From Thalassospira profundimaris (GTDB lineage: Bacteria > Pseudomonadota > Alphaproteobacteria > Rhodospirillales > Thalassospiraceae), in contig NZ_JPWI01000005.1 of assembly GCF_003326795.1 (NCBI RefSeq), positions 1 to 64,000 of the forward strand: a stretch of 64,000 bases of DNA, written 5' to 3'. Of the stretch, positions 1 through 7,800 are shown one piece after another. A program made the translations under genes and the position numbers. Numbering within the stretch: the first letter of the stretch is position 1; the number at the start of each line of letters is the position of its first letter. The notes under the pieces were generated by a model. The model saw only the letters and a program-made list of their open reading frames with translations. It was not told the origin of the DNA and did no database searches.

Positions 1-22
1 GGCCCGTCAAGGTTGACGGGCC
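1..22 (-). terminator. hairpin downstream of mcd
   Basis: A 10-bp inverted repeat (GGCCCGTCAA, two-base centre, TTGACGGGCC) lies about 75 bases beyond the mcd stop codon. It is GC-rich as expected for an intrinsic terminator, but the window ends at the hairpin, so the expected T-run on the minus strand cannot be seen. It could equally serve a rightward-facing or convergent neighbour outside the window. Confidence 0.4.
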
Positions 23-96
23 GAGTTTGCCCATGTTGTTCACAGGGGCCACGGTTCAGAATGTAAATAAGGTCGCGCTTTCAATCTGTTAGGTAA

Positions 97-1764
97 TCAC
101 CGTCCCAAAAGGCCACGGGTGACAACCTGGGCCTGAATTTCGGCAGCACCTTCGAAAATGTTCAGAATGCGGGCGTCACAAAGAACGCGGCTGATTTGAT
201 ATTCAAGCGCGTAACCGTTGCCGCCATGAATCTGCAGCGCGTTATCGGCATTTGACCATGCAACGCGGGCCCCCAGAAGCTTGGCCATTCCTGCTTCGAT
301 GTCACAGCGGATATCCTGATCTTTCTCGATTGCCGAGAAATAGGTGAGCTGACGGGCGATCATGGTTTCGACAACCATCCAGGCAACCTTCCCATATACG
401 CGCGGGAAGGCATAAAGCGGTTTGGAAAACTGGATGCGGTCCTTGGCATAGCGCATTCCGATTTCCAGCGCGTTTTGCGCAACACCGACAGCACGTGCCG
501 CGGTCTGAATGCGCGCAGATTCAAATGTTGCCATCAATTGTTTGAAGCCCTGACCTTCCTCGCCGCCCAGAAGATTGGCTGTCGGGACTTCAAACCCGTC
601 AAAGGACAGCTCGTACTCCTTCATGCCGCGATATCCAAGGACCTCGATCTCGCCACCCGACATGCCATCGGCCGGGAACGGATTGTCATCGGTTCCGCGC
701 GGCTTTTCGGCAAGCAGCATCGAAAGACCGCGATAGCCTGCTTCGTCCGGATTGGTGCGTGTCAGAAGCGTCATCAGGTCCGATCGGGCTGCATGGGTAA
801 TCCAGGTTTTGTTGCCGGTAACCTTATAGGTATCTCCGTCCTTGATCGCGCGCGTGCGCAGATGGGCAAGGTCGGATCCGTTATTGGGTTCGGTAAAGAC
901 AGCTGTTGGCAGAATTTCGCCAGAAGCCAGTTTGGGTAGATAATGTTCCTTTTGGGCGTCTGTCCCGCCAAGACGGATCAGCTCGGCGGCAATTTCGGAT
1001 CGTGTTCCCAGCGACCCGACACCGATGTAACCGCGCGAAAGTTCCTCGGTCACGACACACATCGCGGTCTTGCCCATGCCAAGTCCCCCAAACTCCTCGG
1101 GGATGGTCAGGCCAAAGACGCCGAGTTCCGACATCTCGTTGACGATCTCTATCGGGATCAGTTCATCTCGTTCATGCCATCCATGGGCATGGGGAGAAAC
1201 TTTCTCGTCAACAAAGCGCCGGAACTGGTCACGCACCAGATCAAGCGTTTCGTCCTCAAGGCCGGTCTCACCAAAGCGACCGGTATCAAGACTGTCTTCG
1301 ATTTCGATGGAGATTGCCCGGCGGGCAGCATCGGAGTTGCCATAGGCTGACAGCACAGCGACAGCCCGGCTGGAACAGAAAGCCTGAATATCTGACTCTG
1401 ATGCTCCCAGGGTTGTCAGGCGAATGATCTCGCCCTGTGACATCGGAATGCCGCCCTTGATCTGGGCAAGATATTCACCAAAGGCCACCTGCAATATCAG
1501 GGTTTCGAGCGTGCCGCGTTTACCTTGGGCGACCAGTCTGTCGGACCATGCCTTCATTTGCTGAAGGGCGGTGACATAGGTCGTAAACCATGCAAAGCCG
1601 TGGGCAGCGAACTGATGTTCGTCAAAGGCGCTCGCATCAATGCGGCCATCGACAGTGACCTGCGCGCGGATGGCATTTTCGGTTGCATCATAAAGCGATG
1701 CCAAAGCGGCCAGTGCATCGTCACACAATTGGTCAAGATCAGGAAGCAGGGCGGTATCGGTCAT
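97..1764 (-). CDS. mcd: methylsuccinyl-CoA dehydrogenase (acyl-CoA dehydrogenase family)
   Basis: A 555-residue flavoprotein of the acyl-CoA dehydrogenase family. The family core (about residues 170-555) is preceded by a helical N-terminal extension of about 160 residues; that layout, with the motif HGFAWFTTYV in the extension, is characteristic of (2S)-methylsuccinyl-CoA dehydrogenase rather than a fatty-acid enzyme. In the ethylmalonyl-CoA pathway it oxidises methylsuccinyl-CoA to mesaconyl-CoA and passes electrons to ETF. The C-terminal motif FEGAAEIQ carries the glutamate usually used as catalytic base. The ATG at 1764 is chosen because AAGGA lies about eight bases upstream; a longer frame begins at 1848 without a good site. 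It lies 149 bases downstream of ccr on the same strand, and ecm diverges from ccr, so the substrate assignment rests on both sequence and context. Confidence 0.9.
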   Translation of the reverse strand: MTDTALLPDLDQLCDDALAALASLYDATENAIRAQVTVDGRIDASAFDEHQFAAHGFAWFTTYVTALQQMKAWSDRLVAQGKRGTLETLILQVAFGEYLAQIKGGIPMSQGEIIRLTTLGASESDIQAFCSSRAVAVLSAYGNSDAARRAISIEIEDSLDTGRFGETGLEDETLDLVRDQFRRFVDEKVSPHAHGWHERDELIPIEIVNEMSELGVFGLTIPEEFGGLGMGKTAMCVVTEELSRGYIGVGSLGTRSEIAAELIRLGGTDAQKEHYLPKLASGEILPTAVFTEPNNGSDLAHLRTRAIKDGDTYKVTGNKTWITHAARSDLMTLLTRTNPDEAGYRGLSMLLAEKPRGTDDNPFPADGMSGGEIEVLGYRGMKEYELSFDGFEVPTANLLGGEEGQGFKQLMATFESARIQTAARAVGVAQNALEIGMRYAKDRIQFSKPLYAFPRVYGKVAWMVVETMIARQLTYFSAIEKDQDIRCDIEAGMAKLLGARVAWSNADNALQIHGGNGYALEYQISRVLCDARILNIFEGAAEIQAQVVTRGLLGR

Positions 1765-1913
1765 TGTCTTGGTCCTTTGCCCGGCAATCGTGTGGGGCGA
1801 TTGCACTGGTCGAAACTCGGTTAATATGATCAGAAAGGGTGGTGGCACCCCGCACGCGGATCGGGCGAGAACGCGATTGGGGTGCCAGCTGTCAGTCGAA
1901 GATTAATGTGGGA

Positions 1914-3194
1914 CTAGCCTTCGACTGCTTCTTCAAGGGTACGCATACCCGGGCGTTTGGCCTGAACCAGAACCGCCATGTTGCCCGGCTTGTGTTCGTT
2001 GCGCATCATTTTCATGTGCGCGCGTGGGATGTCTTCCCAGCTGAATACCTCGGACATGCTGGGATCAAGACGGCGTTCGATCACCAGTTTGTTTGCCTGT
2101 GCAGCCTGTTTCAGGTTGGCAAAATGACTGCCCTGAATGCGTTTCTGACGCATCCAGACAAAGCGTGCATCAAAGGTCAGGTTAAAGCCGGTCGTGCCAG
2201 CACAAAACACCACCATGCCTCCGCGCTTGACCACGTTGCAAGATACCGGGAAGGTCTGTTCGCCCGGATGTTCAAAGACGATATCAACATCATTGCCCTT
2301 GCCGGTGATGTCCCAGATCGCCTTGCCGAATTTGCGGACTTCTTTCATATAGTCGGCAAATTCCGGACCATTGACCGTGGGAAGTTGTCCCCAGCAATTG
2401 AAGTCCTTGCGATTGATCACAGCCTTTGCACCCAGTCCAAGCACAAAGTCACGTTTTGATTCGTCTGAAATAACCCCGATGGCGTTGGCACCCGCAGTGG
2501 TGATCAACTGAATTGCCATGGAGCCAAGACCCCCGGACGCTCCCCAGACCAGAACGTTATGCCCCGGACGCAGGATGTGCGGGCGATGGCCAAACAGCAT
2601 GCGATATGCCGTGGCAAGGGTCAGGGTGTAGCACGCACTTTCTTCCCAGGTCAGATGTTTGGGGCGCGGCATCAGCTGTTGCGCCTGAACACAGGTGAAC
2701 TGGGCAAAAGATCCATCCGGTGTCTCATACCCCCAGATGCGCTGGGTCGGGGACAGCATCGGATCGCCGCCGTTGCATTCCTCGTCATCGCCATCGTCCT
2801 GATTACAGTGAATGACGACTTCATCGCCAACTTTCCAGCGAGTGACTTTTGAACCAACGGCCCAGACGATGCCGGATGCATCCGAACCGGCAATATGGAA
2901 CGGGCAATCATGGACATTGAAAACCGAGATCGGTTTGCCAAGCGACGCCCAGACGCCGTTATAGTTCACGCCTGCTGCCATCACGAGGACAAGCACCTCG
3001 TGGCTGTCAGGTTGTGTCACCGGCAGAACTTCACATTGCATGGCGGTATCGGGTTCGCCGTGGCGCTCTTCGCGAATCGCCCATGCATACATATTCTTGG
3101 GCACGTGACCCAGCGGCGGGATTTCGCCAATTTCATACAGATCTTTTTCTTCCTGACCGCCACGGAAAGGCAGCACTTCAGCAGTGGTATTCAT
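1914..3194 (-). CDS. ccr: crotonyl-CoA carboxylase/reductase
   Basis: A 426-residue medium-chain dehydrogenase/reductase family enzyme. Ccr reductively carboxylates crotonyl-CoA to ethylmalonyl-CoA using NADPH and CO2, the signature step of the ethylmalonyl-CoA pathway. Visible features are the nucleotide-binding motif GASGGLGS (residues 218-225), GVNYNGVWASLG near residue 75, FEHPGEQTFP, and QGSHFANL in the C-terminal third, all typical of Ccr rather than ordinary quinone or alcohol reductases. The ATG at 3194 follows AAGGAG (3203-3208) with eight-base spacing; a GTG three codons upstream overlaps that site and is unlikely. It is divergent from ecm across about 290 bases and upstream of mcd, probably co-transcribed with it. 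Confidence 0.95.
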   Translation of the reverse strand: MNTTAEVLPFRGGQEEKDLYEIGEIPPLGHVPKNMYAWAIREERHGEPDTAMQCEVLPVTQPDSHEVLVLVMAAGVNYNGVWASLGKPISVFNVHDCPFHIAGSDASGIVWAVGSKVTRWKVGDEVVIHCNQDDGDDEECNGGDPMLSPTQRIWGYETPDGSFAQFTCVQAQQLMPRPKHLTWEESACYTLTLATAYRMLFGHRPHILRPGHNVLVWGASGGLGSMAIQLITTAGANAIGVISDESKRDFVLGLGAKAVINRKDFNCWGQLPTVNGPEFADYMKEVRKFGKAIWDITGKGNDVDIVFEHPGEQTFPVSCNVVKRGGMVVFCAGTTGFNLTFDARFVWMRQKRIQGSHFANLKQAAQANKLVIERRLDPSMSEVFSWEDIPRAHMKMMRNEHKPGNMAVLVQAKRPGMRTLEEAVEG

Positions 3195-3423
3195 GGCCTT
3201 CACTCCTTGTTCGGGTCGATCCGGATCGCAGGGTAACTAAATTACCGATGCTGCATTGCGGTCGACGAAACCTCCAAGCCACAGAATTTGTTTTATTTTC
3301 CCTGGGCGTTTCCCGGTTTTCTGCGAAATTTGTTCCGATTAAACCGGGGCGACATTTGTTTTCGCTTTTATCGCGTTGCACAAATTGTTATATAATTACT
3401 CAAGTGATGTCTAGTGGATAATT

Positions 3424-3445
3424 TAATAACGTTTAAACGTTATTA
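3424..3445. promoter_or_regulatory. 22-bp perfect palindrome upstream of ecm
   Basis: The half-site TAATAACGTTT is followed directly by its exact reverse complement, giving a 22-bp perfect dyad 40 bases before the ecm start. It lies in the ccr/ecm divergent intergenic region (3195-3484), which is AT-rich compared with its surroundings. A TATAAT hexamer lies at 3391-3396 on the plus strand, so a dimeric regulator bound here would sit just downstream of a possible ecm transcription start. A TetR-type regulator, CcrR, is known to control ccr in Methylobacterium. That a similar protein binds here is inference. Confidence 0.55.
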
Positions 3446-3484
3446 TCGAAAAGGCATTTGGTAATAAAAATACAAGAGGTCGCG

Positions 3485-5542
3485 ATGTCGATGGAAAACG
3501 AACGCAGCGCAGCAAGAGCCGACCGGGATCGCCCATGGTTGATCCGCACTTATGCGGGGCACAGTTCGGCGCAGGCATCCAATGCCCTGTATCGTCAGAA
3601 TCTGGCAAAGGGACAAACAGGCCTTTCTGTTGCTTTCGACCTGCCCACCCAGACCGGATACGATTCGGACCATGTGCTCGCACGCGGTGAAGTGGGCAAG
3701 GTCGGCGTGCCGGTGTCGCATCTCGGCGACATGATGACGCTGTTTGACGGTATTCCGCTTGATCAGATGAATACATCCATGACCATCAACGCCCCGGCGG
3801 CCTGGCTTTTGTCACTTTATATTGCGGTGGCGGAAAAACAGGGCACTGCGCGCGACAGTCTTCAGGGCACGACCCAGAACGATATCATCAAGGAATATCT
3901 GTCGCGCGGGACATATATCTTCCCGCCTGCGCCCAGTCTTAAGCTGATTACCGACGTTGCGGCATTCACCTATCGCGAGGTGCCAAAATGGAACCCGATG
4001 AATGTCTGTTCCTACCATTTGCAGGAAGCCGGGGCGACCGCCGAACAGGAACTGGCCTACGCATTGGCAACGGCGATTGCCGTTCTGGATGCTGTCCGCG
4101 ATTCGGGTCAGGTCCCGGAAGAAGATTTTGCCCAGGTGGTCGGGCGCATTTCATTCTTTGTGAATGCCGGCATTCGTTTCGTGACCGAGATCTGCAAGAT
4201 GCGGGCATTTTGCGAATTGTGGGATGAAATTACCCGGGATCGCTATGGCATTGAAGAAGCCAAATATCGGCGTTTCCGATACGGGGTACAGGTCAACTCG
4301 CTGGGGCTGACCGAACAGCAACCTGAAAACAACGTCTATCGCATCCTGATCGAGATGCTGGCCGTCGTGCTTTCAAAAAATGCCCGCGCCCGTGCGGTGC
4401 AGTTGCCCGCCTGGAACGAGGCGCTTGGTCTGCCGCGCCCCTGGGATCAGCAATGGTCACTGCGTCTGCAACAGATCATGGCCTATGAAACCGACCTTCT
4501 GGAATATGAAGACCTGTTTGATGGCAACCCGGCAATCGAGCGCAAGGTTGGTGCCCTCAAGGAAGGTGCGCGCGCCGAACTGGCCAAGATTGATGCCATG
4601 GGTGGGGCAATTGCCGCAGTCGACCGCGGCTATATGAAGCAGGAACTGGTGCGCTCCAACGCGCGGCGTCTGGCCGATATTGAATGCGGACTGACCAAGG
4701 TCATCGGTGTGAATGCCTATACCGAAACCGAGCCATCGCCGCTGACGTCTGGGGAAAAATCCATCCTGACTGTCGATGACATGGCCGAACAGGAACAGAT
4801 TGAAAAGCTCAGGGCCTGGCGTTCAGATCGCGACAAGGCCGAGGTGGCAAAAAATCTCGACGCTCTGAAATCAGCGGCCAGCGAAGGCCGTAACATCATG
4901 GAAAGTTCGATTGCCTGTGCCCATGCCGGGGTAACCACCGGTGAATGGTCGCAAACCCTGCGTGAAGTCTTTGGGGAATATCGCGCACCAACCGGCATCA
5001 CGTCGATGATCGTTACCGGCGATGCCGAAAACATTCAACAGTTGCGTCAACGGGTCGATGAGGTGTCCGGGAAGCTTGGCGAGCGTATGAAGATGCTGGT
5101 GGGCAAACCGGGTCTGGATGGCCATTCAAACGGTGCCGAACAGATTGCCGTCAAGGCGGGCGAGGCCGGGATTGAAGTGCTGTACGAGGGTATTCGCTGG
5201 ACGCCGGATGCGCTGGTGCGGAACGCAATTGACGAAGGGGCGCATGTGATCGGCCTTTCGATCCTGTCGGGATCGCATGTGCCGCTGGTGCGCGAAGTGG
5301 TCAATGGTCTTCGTGCAGAGGGCGCAGGTCACATCCCGGTTGTTGTCGGCGGCATCATCCCCGAAGCCGATATGCTGATCCTGCGACAGATGGGGGTTGC
5401 TGCTGTCTACACGCCAAAGGACTACCAACTGGTCCGCGTCATTTCCGAAATCGTTGAACTTGTTGACCGCAAATCGTCAGATCTATCGGTCGGGCAGCAT
5501 TCTGGTCGTGAAAATGCGGCGGGCGAAACGTCGGTCTATTGA
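3485..5542 (+). CDS. ecm: ethylmalonyl-CoA mutase (MeaA-type, B12-dependent)
   Basis: A 685-residue adenosylcobalamin-dependent mutase of the methylmalonyl-CoA mutase large-subunit family. It interconverts ethylmalonyl-CoA and methylsuccinyl-CoA between the Ccr and Mcd steps. The substrate barrel occupies about residues 1-520 (motif FDLPTQTGYDSDH near residue 50). The C-terminal Rossmann-like B12 domain has the DxHxxG cobalt-ligand motif at Asp545-His547 within GLDGHSNG. The short length and domain order match MeaA/Ecm rather than methylmalonyl-CoA mutase. The ATG at 3485 is chosen because AGAGG lies five bases upstream; a TTG at 3458 and an ATG at 3491 are alternatives. It is transcribed away from ccr-mcd and ends in a hairpin overlapping the tetR stop. 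Confidence 0.93.
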   Translation: MSMENERSAARADRDRPWLIRTYAGHSSAQASNALYRQNLAKGQTGLSVAFDLPTQTGYDSDHVLARGEVGKVGVPVSHLGDMMTLFDGIPLDQMNTSMTINAPAAWLLSLYIAVAEKQGTARDSLQGTTQNDIIKEYLSRGTYIFPPAPSLKLITDVAAFTYREVPKWNPMNVCSYHLQEAGATAEQELAYALATAIAVLDAVRDSGQVPEEDFAQVVGRISFFVNAGIRFVTEICKMRAFCELWDEITRDRYGIEEAKYRRFRYGVQVNSLGLTEQQPENNVYRILIEMLAVVLSKNARARAVQLPAWNEALGLPRPWDQQWSLRLQQIMAYETDLLEYEDLFDGNPAIERKVGALKEGARAELAKIDAMGGAIAAVDRGYMKQELVRSNARRLADIECGLTKVIGVNAYTETEPSPLTSGEKSILTVDDMAEQEQIEKLRAWRSDRDKAEVAKNLDALKSAASEGRNIMESSIACAHAGVTTGEWSQTLREVFGEYRAPTGITSMIVTGDAENIQQLRQRVDEVSGKLGERMKMLVGKPGLDGHSNGAEQIAVKAGEAGIEVLYEGIRWTPDALVRNAIDEGAHVIGLSILSGSHVPLVREVVNGLRAEGAGHIPVVVGGIIPEADMLILRQMGVAAVYTPKDYQLVRVISEIVELVDRKSSDLSVGQHSGRENAAGETSVY

Positions 5543-5563
5543 TTGGCCCGGACATCAATTTTT

Positions 5564-5602
5564 GTCATTGGCGTCTGCCTAGCTGGACGCCAATGACGTT
5601 TT
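5564..5602 (+). terminator. terminator of ecm overlapping the tetR stop codon
   Basis: A perfect 12-bp stem, GTCATTGGCGTC at 5564-5575 pairing with 5586-5597, encloses a 10-base loop and is followed by GTTTTG on the plus strand. The stop codon of the convergent tetR gene (5579-5581) lies inside the loop, so the last tetR codons double as part of the ecm terminator. The T-run is short. Confidence 0.7.
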
Positions 5603-6199
5603 GATCAGGCTGGGCCACGTTGCCATTGCCGCATCGGCCACAGCCATCAGGGCGTCGCGATCCATACCGTCACGTGTCTGGATCGAAAGGCCGTGCTGCA
5701 CGGTCACATAGTAATTTGTAATGCGATCCAGATCTGCGCCGCGTGGTATTTCACCGCGCCTGACCGCATCGGCATAAATCGTTTTCAAAACCTGCACGTT
5801 TCCCTTGCGGCGTTCACAAAGGGATCGGGCGACGCTGGAATGTTCAGCGTCGGGTTGCGGGGCAGCCAGAACGATCATACAGCCACGCGGATTTTCAGAA
5901 TGACTAAAGGTCTCGATGGTCGACACCAGAAGATGGCGGGTGGCTTCCCTGGCGGATTTAAAAAGGTCGAGATTGCCCCAGATATCTTTTCCGACCCGCT
6001 CGGAATAGCGTTCCACCACTTCCTCAAACAGGCCTTCCTTGCTGCCGAACGCAGCATAGATGCTGGGTGGGCGTAGTGCCATCGCTGCGCTGAGGTCCGC
6101 CATGGATGTGTTGTCGTAACCGTGCCGCCAGAACAGGTCGAGAGCCTTGTCCAGTGCATCATTGCGATCAAAATTTCTCGGTCTGCCGCGTGCTGCCAT
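5579..6199 (-). CDS. TetR/AcrR-family transcriptional regulator
   Basis: A 206-residue regulator with an N-terminal TetR-type helix-turn-helix. Residues 9-55 begin GRPRNFDRNDALDKALDLF, and the recognition region includes MALRPPSIYAAFGSKEGLFE. The helical C-terminal half is the usual ligand-binding and dimerisation domain; the effector cannot be told from sequence. The gene is divergent from a short-chain dehydrogenase across about 105 bases that hold two related palindromes, the classic layout for a repressor of itself and of its neighbour. The convergent ecm terminator overlaps its stop codon. A role in the adjacent ethylmalonyl-CoA genes is possible, but the ecm palindrome is a different sequence. 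Confidence 0.9.
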   Translation of the reverse strand: MAARGRPRNFDRNDALDKALDLFWRHGYDNTSMADLSAAMALRPPSIYAAFGSKEGLFEEVVERYSERVGKDIWGNLDLFKSAREATRHLLVSTIETFSHSENPRGCMIVLAAPQPDAEHSSVARSLCERRKGNVQVLKTIYADAVRRGEIPRGADLDRITNYYVTVQHGLSIQTRDGMDRDALMAVADAAMATWPSLIKTSLASS

Positions 6200-6212
6200 G
6201 TTTGGTCCGTTT

Positions 6213-6238
6213 ATTTATGTAGTGATCATTAAATAAAA
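6213..6238. promoter_or_regulatory. operator-like palindrome, tetR-proximal copy
   Basis: A 26-bp element centred on GATC. Its left arm, ATTTATGTAGTGA, is identical to one arm of the second element at 6269-6294; its right arm is degenerate. It sits 14 bases upstream of the tetR start, where a bound repressor would block tetR transcription. The similarity between the two sites is direct observation; TetR binding is inference. Confidence 0.65.
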
Positions 6239-6268
6239 CAATTGACGGCGTAGCGCAAGTTTGCCAGC

Positions 6269-6294
6269 ATTTATGTAATGATCACTACATAAAT
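6269..6294. promoter_or_regulatory. operator-like palindrome, SDR-proximal copy
   Basis: A 26-bp near-perfect dyad: left arm ATTTATGTAATGA, right arm the complement of ATTTATGTAGTGA, one mismatched pair. It ends one base before the ribosome binding site of the SDR gene. A TTGACG hexamer at 6242-6247 between the two dyads could be the -35 of the rightward promoter. Same element as 6213-6238, with centre-to-centre spacing of 56 bp. Confidence 0.7.
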
Positions 6295-6304
6295 GGAGTT
6301 TATG

Positions 6305-7045
6305 ATGCAGAACCTTGCAGAAAAGGTAGCATTCGTTACCGGCGGAAGCCGTGGCATCGGTGCAGCAATCGTCCGACGCCTGGCACATGAGGGTGCCGCC
6401 GTGGCATTCACCTACGTTCAGTCTGATGAAAAAGCCCAAAGAGTTGTGCGCGATGTCGAAGCCGCAGGCGGTAAAGCCCTTGCCATCAAGGCAGATAACC
6501 GCAGTGATGCAGATATCATCAGTGCAGTGAATGAGGCTGCAAACGCGTTCGGCAAGATTGATATTCTGGTTAACAATGCCGGCATCTTTGATGCCGCCCC
6601 GATTGATGATCTGACCATTGAACGATTTGACGCGACGATGGATGTCAATGTGCGGGCTGTCTTTGTTGCGGTGAAAGCCGCACTAACACATATGCCCGAA
6701 GGCGGCCGGATCATTTCAATTGGCAGTAACCTTGCCCATAAGGTGCCTTGGCCGGGCATCAGCCTTTATGCCATGTCAAAATCCGCGCTGATCGGCTTTA
6801 CCCGTGGTTTGGCCCGCGATCTTGGCGGGCGCGGGATTACTGCAAACATTATTCATCCGGGATCAACCAATACTGATATGAACCCGGCAGATGGTCAGAT
6901 GTCCGATGCCCAGCGTGGTTTGATGTCGATCCCGCAATATAGCCACCCCGACGATACGGCGGGGCTGATTGCCTGGCTGGCGGGACCGGAAGCTAAGGTC
7001 GTCACCGGAGCAGAGTTCACGGTCGATAGTGGCATAAACGCCTGA
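6305..7045 (+). CDS. short-chain dehydrogenase/reductase (SDR)
   Basis: A 246-residue classical SDR oxidoreductase. It has the cofactor motif TGGSRGIG near the N-terminus, NNAG at about residue 88, and the catalytic YAMSK (Tyr-x3-Lys) with an upstream serine in IISIGSNLAH. It resembles FabG-like and quinone or keto reductases; the substrate is not predictable. The ATG at 6305 is preceded by GGAG with six-base spacing; ATG codons at 6293 and 6302 are closer to or inside the operator and have poorer spacing. Divergent from the TetR gene and almost certainly its regulatory target. It converges with tag, with 11 bases between the stop codons. Confidence 0.9.
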   Translation: MQNLAEKVAFVTGGSRGIGAAIVRRLAHEGAAVAFTYVQSDEKAQRVVRDVEAAGGKALAIKADNRSDADIISAVNEAANAFGKIDILVNNAGIFDAAPIDDLTIERFDATMDVNVRAVFVAVKAALTHMPEGGRIISIGSNLAHKVPWPGISLYAMSKSALIGFTRGLARDLGGRGITANIIHPGSTNTDMNPADGQMSDAQRGLMSIPQYSHPDDTAGLIAWLAGPEAKVVTGAEFTVDSGINA

Positions 7046-7056
7046 TTGCTGAGGCT

Positions 7057-7725
7057 CTAGCCGACCGAAAATGCAAGAATCTGGCTGATCTGGGTAAAGG
7101 GTCTGCCGGATTCTTTGTGCCATTGATCAAAAGCGACCTGAACAGCTGCAAAATCCTTGTTCGAGGATGGCATCCTGGCGACGATCCCTTCGACCTTCAG
7201 GGCCTCAAGAACATCACTTGAGAAAATCGGCGTATCCATACCAATGCGACGCAGGGCAACCTGTCCGGTTTTTCCGCCAAGGCGCGATCCGCCTTTCTGC
7301 ACAATGCGCAGATTGTCGCAATAATCTGCGCGCTTCCAGTTGGCAAAGAAAGCGCCGACCGATCCGTGTGTTTCAGCAAGCGATTGCAGGAAGCGGGCAT
7401 TTTCGCCCACCGATTTGATCTTTGGGCCATGTGCAACAATGCCATCGGCCTTTAGAAGACGTTCGACATCTTCATCATGCATCATCGACAGGCGACCAAC
7501 ATCGAAGCCGTCAAAGACTTCCTCAAACCGCGGCCATTTGGTTTCGATCACTTTCCAGCTGAAACCGGCCTGAAAGACACATTTACTCATTTCCGAGAGC
7601 CAGCGGTCGGCAGGAATTCGGGCAATATCGTCGGCGGATTTCGGGGTCAGCAAAGCAGAAGAAAGAGAGTCCTTGCTTCCCTTGCGCGCGATGGCCGCTT
7701 GTTCAATTTCGTGAAACGGGCGCAT
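7057..7725 (-). CDS. tag: DNA-3-methyladenine glycosylase I
   Basis: A 222-residue protein resembling the Tag branch of the helix-hairpin-helix DNA glycosylases, which remove 3-methyladenine from alkylated DNA. Recognisable parts are FQAGFSWKVIETKWPRFEE in the first half, typical of the family, followed by FDVGRLSMMHDEDVERLL and a C-terminal region with GGKTGQVALRRIGMDTP. It is longer than the roughly 190-residue E. coli enzyme but matches alphaproteobacterial homologues. The start at 7725 is preferred over 7767 because GGAG lies upstream and the extra N-terminal residues look unlike the family. It stands alone between the convergent SDR gene and the GGDEF-EAL gene. Confidence 0.75.
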   Translation of the reverse strand: MRPFHEIEQAAIARKGSKDSLSSALLTPKSADDIARIPADRWLSEMSKCVFQAGFSWKVIETKWPRFEEVFDGFDVGRLSMMHDEDVERLLKADGIVAHGPKIKSVGENARFLQSLAETHGSVGAFFANWKRADYCDNLRIVQKGGSRLGGKTGQVALRRIGMDTPIFSSDVLEALKVEGIVARMPSSNKDFAAVQVAFDQWHKESGRPFTQISQILAFSVG

Positions 7726-7800
7726 GTAGGCGGTGGCTCCGTGACCTAGAAAAAACAGCCAAAGCAAAGCCGTGACTGTTTTCAGATTAACCTTTGCAGA

